Under the pieces are notes generated by a model. The model was not told where the DNA came from. It was given only the letters and a program-made list of their open reading frames with translations, and did no database searches. The translations under genes were made by a program, and so were the position numbers. Of a stretch of DNA of 64,000 nucleotides, positions 24,741-32,870 are shown piece after piece (within the stretch, counting starts at the first letter, position 1; each line of letters starts with the position of its first letter). The stretch covers positions 62,001-126,000 of the forward strand of contig NZ_JAIQDG010000005.1 in the NCBI RefSeq assembly GCF_020037125.1. Reading direction: 5' to 3'. This stretch comes from Myxococcus sp. RHSTA-1-4. Its GTDB lineage: Bacteria > Myxococcota > Myxococcia > Myxococcales > Myxococcaceae.

Positions 24741-25985
24741 ATGAGATACCTCCTGCTCCTGCTCCCTTTGCTTTCGAGCTGTGCCTCGCCCTCCAGAGGC
24801 GCGGTCGCGCAGGGGGCCGTGGCGGTATCTGACGCCGACCGGATCGTCCGTGACCTTTGCGACAAGAGGCTCGCTCTGCTTGGCGAGGAGTCCCACCACG
24901 GAAACGGCAGGACCATCGCCTTCAAAGCAGAGTTGACCCGCAGGCTCGTGGAGGAGTGCCAATACGATGCCTTCTTCATCGAGGCAGGCATCTATGACTT
25001 CCTCCACATCCAGGAGCGGCTGACGGCGGGCCAGCCCGTCAGCGAGGACATGGTCGCATCCGCGATTGGCGGGATGTGGGCCAACCAGGAGATGGCGCCC
25101 CTGATTCCGTTCCTGTCCGAGCGGCTCAAGGCGGGGACCCTCGTCGCCGGTGGGCTCGATGACCAGATTGGCAGAGGGACCTACGCACAGCGCCAGATGA
25201 CGCGTGAGCTCATCCCCGCTCTGGAGGGCCCGAGGCAGGCCGAGTGCGGAGCGGAACTCGAGAGGCACATGTCATGGCAGTACGACGACGCCCACCCGTA
25301 CACGGCGGAGACCGCGAAGTTCATCCTGGGCTGTTGGAAGGAGCTGGAGTCGGTGCTCTCCAGGCCCGGAGCGGCTGCGACACCGAGGCCCCAAGGCCAG
25401 CTGCAGATGGTCCGCAACCTGGAACGGAACTTCGCCCGCCAAGTCGCCGTGATGTCCCGGGCTTCGGAGCAAACCGGAGGGACCCCGGACTGGAGCGATT
25501 TCAACGAGCGTGACCGCTCCATGTTCATGAACCTGGAATGGCTCCTGTCCCAGTCCCCCAGGCCCAGGAAGGCCATTGTCTGGCTTGCCACCATTCATGC
25601 AGCGAAGGACCTCAAGGGCCTGGATACGGACGCACGACACGGGATTCCCTTCGGGTCCTATGTCCGGGAGAAGTTCGGGGCGCAGTCCTTCGTGCTTGGC
25701 TTTTCCGCGCTCTCCGGGAGCTATTCCCTCGGCAGCACTGCTCGCACATATGCCATCGCGCCCGCACCGGCCGACTCCCTGGAGGGCTGGGCGTTCTCGA
25801 GCCACACCGCGGACACCCGGTATCTGGATGGGAGCCAGCTTCGTGACTTCGGGCCCAGGGTGGCCCGTCCCTTGAACTACTCGTGGACGACGGCCCCCTG
25901 GGCAACGGTCATGGATGGGCTGCTGGTCTTCCGGGAAGAAACCCCACCGCGCCCGGTGAGCCGCCAGGGCTCATCGGAGAAGTGA
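24741..25985 (+). CDS. Erythromycin-esterase-family lipoprotein
   Basis: From the ATG at 24741 (AAGGG 8 bp upstream), MRYLLLLLPLLSSC is a lipoprotein signal with Cys14. An earlier ATG at 24726 contains the ribosome site itself and is less likely. The body matches erythromycin-esterase-like proteins: LALLGEESHHGNGRT with the paired glutamate and histidine region near residues 40-50, FFIEAGIYDF, and a later WLATIHAAKDL histidine. The 414-residue length fits. Family members include antibiotic esterases and many proteins of unknown substrate. The membrane anchor suggests action in the periplasm or at the outer surface. Bases 24494-24740 before it hold no convincing gene. Confidence 0.82.
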   Translation: MRYLLLLLPLLSSCASPSRGAVAQGAVAVSDADRIVRDLCDKRLALLGEESHHGNGRTIAFKAELTRRLVEECQYDAFFIEAGIYDFLHIQERLTAGQPVSEDMVASAIGGMWANQEMAPLIPFLSERLKAGTLVAGGLDDQIGRGTYAQRQMTRELIPALEGPRQAECGAELERHMSWQYDDAHPYTAETAKFILGCWKELESVLSRPGAAATPRPQGQLQMVRNLERNFARQVAVMSRASEQTGGTPDWSDFNERDRSMFMNLEWLLSQSPRPRKAIVWLATIHAAKDLKGLDTDARHGIPFGSYVREKFGAQSFVLGFSALSGSYSLGSTARTYAIAPAPADSLEGWAFSSHTADTRYLDGSQLRDFGPRVARPLNYSWTTAPWATVMDGLLVFREETPPRPVSRQGSSEK

Positions 25986-25999
25986 GAAACCTCGGCCGC

Positions 26000-26371
26000 T
26001 CACGCCTTGACGGGCTGCTGCTGCGGGGCCTTTCCCTCGTCGCGGCCATGCACCGCGGCCGGCGGGCTGGTGGCCTCCACGGCGGAGAACGTCTCCAGCA
26101 CCTTGTACGTGTGGCTGGAGCCGCGCGGCACGAGCCACGAGTCGCCGGGGTTGAGCAGGATGACCTGCCCCTCCAGGTGCAACTCGGCGCGGCCCTTCAG
26201 CACGAAGCCCACCGTCTCGTAGTCGCGGGCGGTGGCGGGCGGCGCCTCCCCGGGGGGCTCGTCCTCCCACAACCGCATGGACAGGCGGATGCCGGACGCC
26301 AGGTACTTCTGCCCCATCTCCCCCTTGGGAGAGTGCCGACTCTCGACCTTCTTCACGCTGGTGTCGCCCAT
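26000..26371 (-). CDS. Small cupin-domain protein
   Basis: The ATG at 26371 has AAGGAG at 9 bp, and the product has 123 residues. The cupin core is visible as ETVGFVLKGRAELHLEGQ and NPGDSWLVPRGSSHTYKV. The first motif lacks the usual two histidines, while the second keeps one (SSHTY), so metal binding is doubtful. It is cytoplasmic, with no signal peptide. A longer frame to 26542 runs into the cold-shock gene terminator and is rejected. Its end lies 14 bp from the convergent esterase gene. Confidence 0.75.
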   Translation of the reverse strand: MGDTSVKKVESRHSPKGEMGQKYLASGIRLSMRLWEDEPPGEAPPATARDYETVGFVLKGRAELHLEGQVILLNPGDSWLVPRGSSHTYKVLETFSAVEATSPPAAVHGRDEGKAPQQQPVKA

Positions 26372-26498
26372 GCCTTCGTCTCCTTCGCCGGCGGCGGGTG
26401 TGCCGCGCTCATGCCGACAAGGTAAGGAAGGATGCCGGGCGTCGACGGGTGGACACCTCGCGTCCGCCCGCCCGCCGGGCCAGGGGCCGGAAAGACGA

Positions 26499-26529
26499 AG
26501 GCCCAGCCTCCCTGTGGGAGACCGGGCCT
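26499..26529 (-). terminator. Terminator of the cold-shock gene
   Basis: On the minus strand a stem AGGCCCGGTCTCCCA/GGGAGGCTGGGCCT with a small internal mismatch is followed by TTCGTCTTTCC. It begins about 28 bp after the stop codon at 26557. Confidence 0.75.
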
Positions 26530-26556
26530 GATGAAGCCTCAAGGGAGGCGTGTGTC

Positions 26557-26763
26557 TCAGCCGCCGACGGGACGGACGTTCTGGGCCTGCAGGCCCTTGG
26601 GGCCGCGAGTGACCTCGAACTCCACCTTCTGCCCCTCCTGGAGGGTGCGGAAGCCATCCATGTTGATGGCGGTGTGGTGGCAGAACACGTCCTCACCGTT
26701 GTCCTGCGCGATGAAGCCGAACCCCTTGGCGTCGTTGAACCACTTCACAGTACCGATTGCCAT
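26557..26763 (-). CDS. Cold-shock protein (CspA family)
   Basis: The product has 68 residues, the family length. It carries the nucleic-acid-binding motifs KGFGFIA (RNP1) and DVFCHHTAI (RNP2, with Cys replacing the usual second Phe or Val) and the opening [16 protein letters not shown]. It would act as an RNA chaperone or antiterminator in the cytoplasm. An AAGAAGGTCAC site precedes the ATG at 26763. The frame stays open upstream, but that extension has no family similarity. About 340 bases without a gene precede it, consistent with the long untranslated leader common in csp genes. A terminator follows it. Confidence 0.93.
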   Translation of the reverse strand: MAIGTVKWFNDAKGFGFIAQDNGEDVFCHHTAINMDGFRTLQEGQKVEFEVTRGPKGLQAQNVRPVGG

Positions 26764-27101
26764 GTGACCTTCTTCTTTCTGCTTGCGGCGGTCCGGACTT
26801 CCCGGCCCCCCTTGTGGAGCGGACATCGCCCCAACATCGAGACGACAATCCACCTCGGAGTCCAAAGTCCACCACCCTCCCTCCCCGCTGGGCGAGCAGG
26901 CGTCAGGCGGAGAACACTCCGGGGGGAGCGTCGCTCGCTGGAAAAACCTGTCGAGCGCTCCCTCCATTCCGGTTCTGGCCGCCTGCTCCCTTCACACTTC
27001 TTCACGAGGCTCGGGCGCGCCCTTCACACCCGCCTTCTACCTTCCTGCCCGTCAACAGCGCCGGCCCCTCTCGGGGTCCGGCCTCTTTCGGGAGCAGGAC
27101 C
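26764..27101. other. Divergent regulatory region between csp and the metal-sensor operon
   Basis: This is 338 bases with no gene on either strand. It should contain the csp promoter and 5' leader (minus strand) and the promoter of the CpxP/CnrR-like operon (plus strand). Pyrimidine-rich stretches such as TTCACACTTCTTCACG (26994-27009) precede the plus operon. I could not fix -35/-10 boxes with confidence. Confidence 0.5.
27060..27082 (+). promoter_or_regulatory. Leader hairpin just before the metal-sensor operon
   Basis: GCCGGCCCC (27060-27068), loop TCTC, then GGGGTCCGGC (27073-27082, one bulged T) forms a strong stem followed by CTCTTTC. It resembles a Rho-independent terminator but lies only 20 bp before the ATG at 27102, with the ribosome site GGGAGCAGG in between. 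It could be an attenuator, or the end of an upstream small transcript. Confidence 0.45.
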
Positions 27102-27605
27102 ATGTTCGGATTCGTCTTCGGTACCGCGTGCCTCGCCGGCCTCGTCTACACGCTGCGCGGCGGACGCCACTGGCATCACCACCGCGCGGGCCGCTGGGGC
27201 CGCGCCCGGCTGCGCTGGCTCTTCGAGCGCCTGGAGACCTCTCCCGGCCAGGAGAAGGTCATCGTCAAGACGGTGGACGAGGTGATGGAAGCCTTCGCCA
27301 AGGTGCGCGACGAGGTGGGCCCGAGCCGCGCCGCCCTGGGCCGCGCGCTACGGGGTGAGCAGTTCGACGGGGCCGCGCTGCGCGAGCTGTACACGCGCCA
27401 TGACGTGGCCCTGGACAACCTGCGCCGCACGGTGCAGGGCGGGCTGGCGCAGGTGCACGAGGCGCTGGACCCGCGCCAGCGCCGTGAGCTGGCGGACCTC
27501 CTCGAGCACGGCTTCGGCCATGGCTGGCACCCCGGCCAAGGCCATGGCCATGGCCGCTGCGGCGGGCGGGGAGGCTGGCGTGGGGACGGCCACCAGATGG
27601 TGTGA
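27102..27605 (+). CDS. Periplasmic heavy-metal-sensor-like protein (CpxP/CnrX type)
   Basis: The 167-residue product starts with a hydrophobic anchor (MFGFVFGTACLAGLVYTL) and a His-rich segment (GRHWHHHRAGRWG). A helical hairpin domain of the LTxxQ/metal-resist type follows (QEKVIVKTVDEVMEAF; ALDPRQRRELADLLEHG). The C-terminus is Gly/His-rich (HGFGHGWHPGQGHGHGRC) and looks able to bind metal. Spy/CpxP/CnrX relatives are periplasmic and repress a partner signalling system until metal or misfolded protein is bound. It heads an operon with a response regulator and histidine kinase, which fits that role. Confidence 0.78.
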   Translation: MFGFVFGTACLAGLVYTLRGGRHWHHHRAGRWGRARLRWLFERLETSPGQEKVIVKTVDEVMEAFAKVRDEVGPSRAALGRALRGEQFDGAALRELYTRHDVALDNLRRTVQGGLAQVHEALDPRQRRELADLLEHGFGHGWHPGQGHGHGRCGGRGGWRGDGHQMV

Positions 27606-27656
27606 GCCCCAGGCCCGGAACCGAACGAGCGCCATCCACACGAAGGAGAGAACGCC

Positions 27657-27914
27657 ATGCGCCACCGCCGCCTGCTGATTGTCCTGCTCGCCCTGGGAAC
27701 CGTTGGAGGCTACGCCTCCGGCTTCGCCAGCGTTGCCCGCCGCCACCACCGCTGCCACGCCGGCGCCTGGGGTGAGCGCTGGGACTCCCGCTGGGACTCG
27801 CGAGGCCCCAGGGGTTCGTGGGAGCCTCGCGGGTACCGGGGGTATGACGCCCCGCCCGCCGAGTCCCCCTCCCCCGCCGCCGAGCCTCCCGCGCCCACCG
27901 GAGGGCCGCGCTAG
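27657..27914 (+). CDS. Small membrane-anchored Arg/Pro-rich protein
   Basis: GAAGGAGAG precedes the ATG. The 85-residue product has an N-terminal hydrophobic segment (LLIVLLALGTVGGYASG), then a basic, Ser/Trp/Arg-rich stretch (RWDSRWDSRGPRG) and a Pro/Ala tail. It has no recognised domain. It lies between the metal-sensor-like gene (51 bp) and the response regulator (15 bp) on the same strand, so it is probably an accessory of that signalling operon. Confidence 0.65.
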   Translation: MRHRRLLIVLLALGTVGGYASGFASVARRHHRCHAGAWGERWDSRWDSRGPRGSWEPRGYRGYDAPPAESPSPAAEPPAPTGGPR

Positions 27915-27929
27915 ATTCAAGAGCCGCCC

Positions 27930-28610
27930 ATGTCCACACGCGTCCTGCTCATCGACGACGACACCCGGATGTACGAGTTGCTCGCGGAGTACCTCGGGCA
28001 GAACGGCCTCAGCGTCACCCACGCGCCCGACGGAGGGCGCGGCCTGGCGGCGCTGGAGGCCGGGGCCTACGACGCGGTGCTGCTGGACGTGATGATGCCG
28101 GGCATGGACGGCCTGGAGGTATGCAAGCGCATCCGGGCGAAGAGCCGCATCCCCGTCCTGATGCTCACCGCGAAGGGCGACGAGACGGACCGGGTGGTGG
28201 GACTGGAGCTGGGCGCGGACGACTACCTGCCCAAGCCCTTCAGCCCGCGTGAGCTGCTGGCGCGCCTGAGGGCGGTGCTGCGGCGGGCGCAGCCGTCGGC
28301 GGTGGCGGACCGGCTGGAGGCGGGCGGAGTGTCCATCGACGTGGCCGGCCGCGAGGTGCGCGTCGAGGACCGGCTGGTGGACCTGACGGGCCTGGAGTTC
28401 GACCTGCTGGTGGCGCTGGTGCGCCGGGCCGGGCGGGTCATCCCTCGCGACGCGCTGCTGGGCGAGGCGGGCCGCAGCGATACCGTGGTGGGTGAGCGCA
28501 CGGTGGACGTGCACATCTCGCATCTGCGGCAGAAGCTGGGTGACGCCGGGACGCGCCTCATCAAGACGGTGCGCGGCGTGGGCTACGTCTTCGCCAAAGA
28601 GGGCCCATGA
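27930..28610 (+). CDS. OmpR/CpxR-type response regulator
   Basis: The 226-residue product has a receiver domain with acidic pocket DDD (9-11), phospho-acceptor Asp53 (LLDVMMPG), the Thr in LTAKG, and Lys in LPKPF. A winged-helix DNA-binding domain follows (LTGLEFDLLVALVR; VDVHISHLRQKLG; GVGYVF). Its stop overlaps the kinase start by 4 bp, so the two are a cognate pair. By analogy with CpxR or CnrR systems it should regulate envelope or metal-stress genes, probably including its own operon. Confidence 0.92.
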   Translation: MSTRVLLIDDDTRMYELLAEYLGQNGLSVTHAPDGGRGLAALEAGAYDAVLLDVMMPGMDGLEVCKRIRAKSRIPVLMLTAKGDETDRVVGLELGADDYLPKPFSPRELLARLRAVLRRAQPSAVADRLEAGGVSIDVAGREVRVEDRLVDLTGLEFDLLVALVRRAGRVIPRDALLGEAGRSDTVVGERTVDVHISHLRQKLGDAGTRLIKTVRGVGYVFAKEGP

Positions 28611-30064
28611 GCCGCCGCCGCGAGTGGGGCCAGGGGCCCGAGTGCGACCCTCCGGGGCATGGGCCGGAAGGCGGCCCTCCCGGACCTGGCCCGTGGGGGC
28701 ACGGCCCCTGGAAGCACCTGCATGCCAGGCACCTGCGTGCGCATGCGCGCTGGCATCACCGGTACTGGCGCATGGGCCGGCTGGGGCACTTCGTGCGCGC
28801 GAGGCTGCACCGGCGCCTCTTCGTCTGGTTCGGTCTGTCCATCCTCGCCACCGGCGCGGTGGTGGCCACGGTGATGAGCCTGGTGGGCGGCAGCACGTGG
28901 AAGCAGGAGGGGGAGCGGGTCCGGACCTTCGTGGCCCACCAGTTCGCGGAGGTCTGGGACGAGCCCGCGCGGCGCGACGCGCTGGTGCGCGCCATCGCCA
29001 CCGACCTGGACGTCGGCGTGGAGCTGCACGACACCTCGGGGGCGATGCTGGTGCGCGCGGGAGCCCCCTGCCGGCGCGCGGAGCTGGGCCTGCCCGTGGA
29101 GCGCGGCGGCGTCAGGCTGGGAGTGGTGCGGGCGTGTTACGCGCAGTTCCGTCCGAAGGCGCCCTGGCGGGTGATGCTGCCGCTGGGAGTGGCGGGCCTG
29201 GTGCTGTGGCTGGCGGCGGGCAAGCTGGCCCGGCGGCTGGCGAAGCCGGTGGACGCGCTGGTGCGCGCCACGCAGGAGCTGGGCTCGGGCCGGCTGGACG
29301 CGCGAGCGGAGGTGCTGCCGCGCACCACGGGCGAGTTCGCCGTGCTGGCGGAGGCCTTCAACGACATGGCGGCCCGCATCGAGAAACAGGTGGCGGACCA
29401 GCGCGAGCTGCTCGCCGCCGTGTCCCACGAGCTGCGCACGCCGCTGGCGCGCATGCGGGTGCTGACGGAGCTGCTGCGCGATGGCGGAGGCAACCCGAGG
29501 ACGCTGGACCAGGTGGACCGCGAGGTGGTGGAGCTGGACGCGCTCGTGGGGGAGCTGCTGGCCAGCTCGCGGCTGGACTTCGGGCAGATGACGCCGCGGG
29601 TGCTGGACGGGCGCACGCTGGCGGCGCAGGCGCTGGAGCGCGCGGGACTGTCCGTGGAGCTGCTGGACGTGGAGGCGGCGGACGCGGGGCTGATGGGCGA
29701 CGCGACGCTGCTGGGACGGGCGCTCGCCAACCTGCTGGAGAACGCGCGCCGGCATGGCGCGGGCGCGGAGGCGCTGCGCGTGCACGACAGGGGCGAGCAC
29801 CTGGCCTTCTTCGTGGACGACCGCGGCCAGGGACTCCAGCCGGGCGAGGAGACACGCATCTTCCAGCCCTTCTACCGGAAGGACCGGGGCGGCGAGGCGC
29901 GCGAGGCGGGCTCGCTGGGACTGGGGCTGGCGCTGGTGCAGCGGATTGCCCGGGCCCATGGGGGCGAGGCCTTCGCGGAGAACTGGCCCGGCGGCGGCGC
30001 GCGGGTGGGCTTCACGGTGAAGAAGTCGGGTCCACCCGCTGCGACCGGCCGTCCCGCGGCGTGA
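28607..30064 (+). CDS. Sensor histidine kinase with His/Gly/Pro-rich N-terminus
   Basis: The 485-residue product has two membrane segments (about 76-95 and 183-203) flanking a short periplasmic loop, a HAMP domain, a HisKA domain with His274 in AVSHELRTPL, and HATPase motifs (LANLLENARRHG; GLGLALVQRI). The cytoplasmic N-terminus of about 60 residues is unusual: many His, Gly and Pro residues (PGPWGHGPWKHLHARHLRAH, then AHARWHHRYW). The periplasmic sensor loop is CpxA-like in size. It is cognate to the overlapping response regulator and probably controlled by the periplasmic sensor-like protein at the head of the operon. Confidence 0.92.
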   Translation: MSRRREWGQGPECDPPGHGPEGGPPGPGPWGHGPWKHLHARHLRAHARWHHRYWRMGRLGHFVRARLHRRLFVWFGLSILATGAVVATVMSLVGGSTWKQEGERVRTFVAHQFAEVWDEPARRDALVRAIATDLDVGVELHDTSGAMLVRAGAPCRRAELGLPVERGGVRLGVVRACYAQFRPKAPWRVMLPLGVAGLVLWLAAGKLARRLAKPVDALVRATQELGSGRLDARAEVLPRTTGEFAVLAEAFNDMAARIEKQVADQRELLAAVSHELRTPLARMRVLTELLRDGGGNPRTLDQVDREVVELDALVGELLASSRLDFGQMTPRVLDGRTLAAQALERAGLSVELLDVEAADAGLMGDATLLGRALANLLENARRHGAGAEALRVHDRGEHLAFFVDDRGQGLQPGEETRIFQPFYRKDRGGEAREAGSLGLGLALVQRIARAHGGEAFAENWPGGGARVGFTVKKSGPPAATGRPAA

Positions 30065-30074
30065 GCGGCGGGCA

Positions 30075-30097
30075 GCAGGGGCCGCGCGAGCCCCTGC
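30075..30097. terminator. Bidirectional hairpin between convergent operons
   Basis: GCAGGGGC (30075-30082) and GCCCCTGC (30090-30097) form a perfect 8-bp stem with a 7-base loop. It lies between the kinase stop and the end of the cupredoxin gene, 11 bp from each. Confidence 0.7.
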
Positions 30098-30108
30098 ATT
30101 CCCCTGCC

Positions 30109-30966
30109 CTACTTCTTCGCGGACACGTCCGAGGCGGAGAAGGCGAACGAGACCTCGGCCGGGGCGTCATCCTTCACCGTGACTTCGGCCGTCTTGGTGC
30201 CCAGCGTCTCGTGCCAGGCCTCCACGGTGTACGTCCCCGCGGGCAGGCCCTGGAGGGTGAATGCGCCGTCCTCGCCCGTGGTGGCGAAGTACGGGTTCGC
30301 GTTGGTCACCACGTACGCCGTCATCCACGGGTGGACGTCGCACTTGAGACGGAGCACCTCCGCATCGGGGGGCAGGGGCTTCTTCACCGGCGCGCCCGAG
30401 GGCGGCTGGGCGATGTTGAAGGCCGACTTCGTCCCCACCACGCCGCGCACGTTGTGCAGCGTGCCGTCGCTGTTCTTGAAGGCCACCGTCTGACCGGCCA
30501 TCGCGCCCTGCACGCGCGGCACATAGGTGCACTTCGTCTGGTCCACGACGACCGGAGTGGCCGGCGCGGCGGACGCACCCGGCACGTTGCCGCGCACGCG
30601 CACCAGCACGTTCGCCAGCTTCCCGTCCTTCACCACCACCGACAGGTCCTTCGTCGCCATGCCCTCGCAGGCCGGGTCGTTGCTCGGCGGGATGTCAGCC
30701 GCGGCGGGCGGAGTGCCGGTGAAGGTCACCGAGCCCTTCACCACGCCCTTGCCGGCGGGAGCGGCGGGCTCGGCCGGAGCGGCGGCCTGGGCCCCGGTCT
30801 CCCCGATGGGCGTGGCCGAATGCTCCTTCGGCGCGGCGGCGGGGGCCGGAGCAGCGGGAGCCACCGGAGCGGCGGAGGGCGCCGGAGCCGCCTCCTTCTG
30901 GCAGGCGGAAAGGGTCAGCAGACCCGCGGTCCCCAACAGGCTCAATCCGAGCGTGCGCAGCGTCAT
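30109..30966 (-). CDS. Cupredoxin-like lipoprotein with carboxypeptidase-regulatory-like domain
   Basis: The signal MTLRTLGLSLLGTAGLLTLSAC gives an acylated Cys22, followed by a long Ala/Pro linker (to about 75). Residues about 80-235 look like a plastocyanin-type fold: DGTLHNVRG supplies a His, and LKCDVHPWMTAY supplies Cys, His and Met, the set of type-1 copper ligands. A short carboxypeptidase-regulatory-like beta domain follows (TTGEDGAFTLQGLPAGTY). It is an outer-surface or periplasmic copper or electron-transfer protein. It is last in an operon with ctaB and an ABC transporter, so a role in cytochrome oxidase assembly or copper handling is plausible. Confidence 0.8.
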   Translation of the reverse strand: MTLRTLGLSLLGTAGLLTLSACQKEAAPAPSAAPVAPAAPAPAAAPKEHSATPIGETGAQAAAPAEPAAPAGKGVVKGSVTFTGTPPAAADIPPSNDPACEGMATKDLSVVVKDGKLANVLVRVRGNVPGASAAPATPVVVDQTKCTYVPRVQGAMAGQTVAFKNSDGTLHNVRGVVGTKSAFNIAQPPSGAPVKKPLPPDAEVLRLKCDVHPWMTAYVVTNANPYFATTGEDGAFTLQGLPAGTYTVEAWHETLGTKTAEVTVKDDAPAEVSFAFSASDVSAKK

Positions 30967-31005
30967 CGTGCAATCTCCTCGGTGAAAAGGTTCAACATCA
31001 CGTCG

Positions 31006-31857
31006 CTACTCGCGGCGGCTGACGCTGAAGGCGGCCAGCCCCAGGAACACCGCGGCGAAGGCGAGCAGCACCGGCACCTCCAGCCCCGTCACGGACGCGG
31101 GCCCCACCGCCACCGACGCCTCCGCGCCGTACAGCGCGCGCCGCACGCCCTCCACGGAGAAGCGCATCGGGTTCACCCGCATCACCCACGCCAGCCACGA
31201 GTCCGCGCCCTTGAGCGGGAACATCGCCCCGGACAGCACCCACATGGGCAGCAGCACGATGCTCATCACCGCGTGGTAGCCCGCGCTGGAGCGCACCCAC
31301 CACGCCAGCGACATGCCCATGCCGGTGAGCGCCAGCGCGGACAGCACCATGACGGAGAAGAGCAGCGGCAGGTTGACGGTGGCCGCGCTCACCCCGGCCA
31401 GCGGGGCCAGCAGCAGGAACAGCGACGCCTGCATCAGCGCAATCGCGGACGAGCCCAGCGCCTTGCCCAGCACCACCGCCAGCCGCGAGCCGGGGCCCGC
31501 GAGCACCGCCTGGAGGAAGCCCTCGCGCCGGTCCTCGATGACGGTGATGGTGGCGAAGATGGCGCTGAACAGCAGCACCATGGTGACGACGCCGGGGAAG
31601 AAGAACTGCTGGTAGCCCAGCCCCTGCGCGCCCTCCACGCGGAACGAGCCCGCGAAGCCGGAGCCGATGACGAACCAGAAGAGGATGGGCTGCGCGAGCG
31701 CGCCCACCACGCGGCTGGGCTGGCGGAAGAAGCGCACCACGTCACGCGTCATCAGCACGCGCACCGTGGCCCACTGGAGCGCCAGCGCGCCCGGCGCGGC
31801 GGGGGCCGGCACCCGGGCCTCCACGGGCTGGGGAGCAGCGGAAACCTCGGCGTTCAT
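31006..31857 (-). CDS. ABC-2 type transporter permease
   Basis: The 283-residue product has about six membrane segments (from LAQPILFWFVIGSGFA to VPVLLAFAAVFLGLAA) and the ABC-2 family signature region (IEDRREGFLQAVLAGPGS). The start at 31857 overlaps the ATPase stop by 4 bp. It pairs with the preceding ATPase in a DrrAB/NatAB-like exporter or assembly transporter. The substrate is not visible; the neighbouring ctaB and cupredoxin genes hint at respiratory-chain assembly. Confidence 0.9.
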   Translation of the reverse strand: MNAEVSAAPQPVEARVPAPAAPGALALQWATVRVLMTRDVVRFFRQPSRVVGALAQPILFWFVIGSGFAGSFRVEGAQGLGYQQFFFPGVVTMVLLFSAIFATITVIEDRREGFLQAVLAGPGSRLAVVLGKALGSSAIALMQASLFLLLAPLAGVSAATVNLPLLFSVMVLSALALTGMGMSLAWWVRSSAGYHAVMSIVLLPMWVLSGAMFPLKGADSWLAWVMRVNPMRFSVEGVRRALYGAEASVAVGPASVTGLEVPVLLAFAAVFLGLAAFSVSRRE

Positions 31858-32852
31858 CGGCGTCTCCTCGGCGCGGGCTCGGCGGCGGGGACGTCCGCCC
31901 CCAGCGCGCGCCCGGTGAGCTGGAGGAACACGTCCGCCAGCGTGGGCCGGCGCAGCGACACGGAGGCCAGCCGCCCAGCGGGAAAGGACTCCACGAGCCT
32001 TGGCACCAGCGCGTGGCCCTGCGCGGCCTCCACCTGCACCCGGCCCTCCACCACCTTCGCGTCCAGCCCCAGCCGCTCGCGCACCTCGCGCGCCAGCGCT
32101 TCCGGCTCGGGCGCCTCCACGGTGAGGATGTCCCCACCCATGCGCGAGGCGAGCGCCGCCGGCGTGTCGCACGCCACCAGCCGGCCCGCGTCCAGCACCG
32201 CCAGCCTGTCGCAGACCTCGGCCTCGTCCGCGCGGTGCGTGGTGAGCAGCACGGTGATGCCCTCGAGGTCGCGCAGCCGCTTCAGGTGCGCCCAGAAGGA
32301 GCGGAAGGCGGCCTCGTCCAGGCCCTGCGTGGGCTCGTCCATCAGCACCACGCGCGGCTGGTGCACCAGCGCCCGCGCCAGCTCCAGCCGCCGGCGCATG
32401 CCGCCGGACCACGTGGACACCCGCTCGTCGCCGCGGTCCGCCAGGCCGATGAGGGCCAGCATCGCCTCCACCCGCTCGCGAGCCCGCTCCCCGCCCAGGC
32501 CATACAGCCGCGCGCCGAGCATCAGGTTCTCCCGCGCGGTGAGCAGGTCATCCAGGCTGCTGCGCTGGAAGATGATGCCCATCTGCCGCCGCAGGCTCGG
32601 GTCGCTCAGCGCCAGCACGCGCCCGCCGAAGCGCACCTGCCCCGCGTCCGGAGCGAGCAGCCCCGCGAGCACCTGGAACGTGGTGGACTTGCCCGCGCCG
32701 TTGGGGCCCAGCAGGCCCAGGATTTCGCCCTGCCGCACGGACAGGCTGAGCCCGTCCACGGCGGTGCGGTCCTTGAAGCGGCGCGTGAGTCCCTCGAGCT
32801 GGAGCAGCGGCGCGGAGGGGATGGAGACCGAGGTATCAGGCATGGACGGCAT
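31854..32852 (-). CDS. ABC transporter ATP-binding protein (DrrA/CcmA type)
   Basis: The 332-residue product contains Walker A GPNGAGKST, Q-loop MGIIFQRSSLDDLLT, signature WSGGMRRRLELARAL, Walker B VVLMDEPTQGLD and switch LLTTHRADEAE. The extra C-terminal domain of about 100 residues is typical of DrrA-like proteins. It powers the overlapping permease. It lies 18 bp after ctaB on the same strand. The start could be the ATG at 32852 or the one at 32843. Confidence 0.93.
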   Translation of the reverse strand: MPSMPDTSVSIPSAPLLQLEGLTRRFKDRTAVDGLSLSVRQGEILGLLGPNGAGKSTTFQVLAGLLAPDAGQVRFGGRVLALSDPSLRRQMGIIFQRSSLDDLLTARENLMLGARLYGLGGERARERVEAMLALIGLADRGDERVSTWSGGMRRRLELARALVHQPRVVLMDEPTQGLDEAAFRSFWAHLKRLRDLEGITVLLTTHRADEAEVCDRLAVLDAGRLVACDTPAALASRMGGDILTVEAPEPEALAREVRERLGLDAKVVEGRVQVEAAQGHALVPRLVESFPAGRLASVSLRRPTLADVFLQLTGRALGADVPAAEPAPRRRR

Positions 32853-32870
32853 CCCCCCGGGCCTGTCGCG

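Noticed and set aside
24561..25268. Minus-strand open frame opposite the esterase gene
   Set aside because: It mirrors the codon bias of the real gene on the plus strand and has no family motifs.
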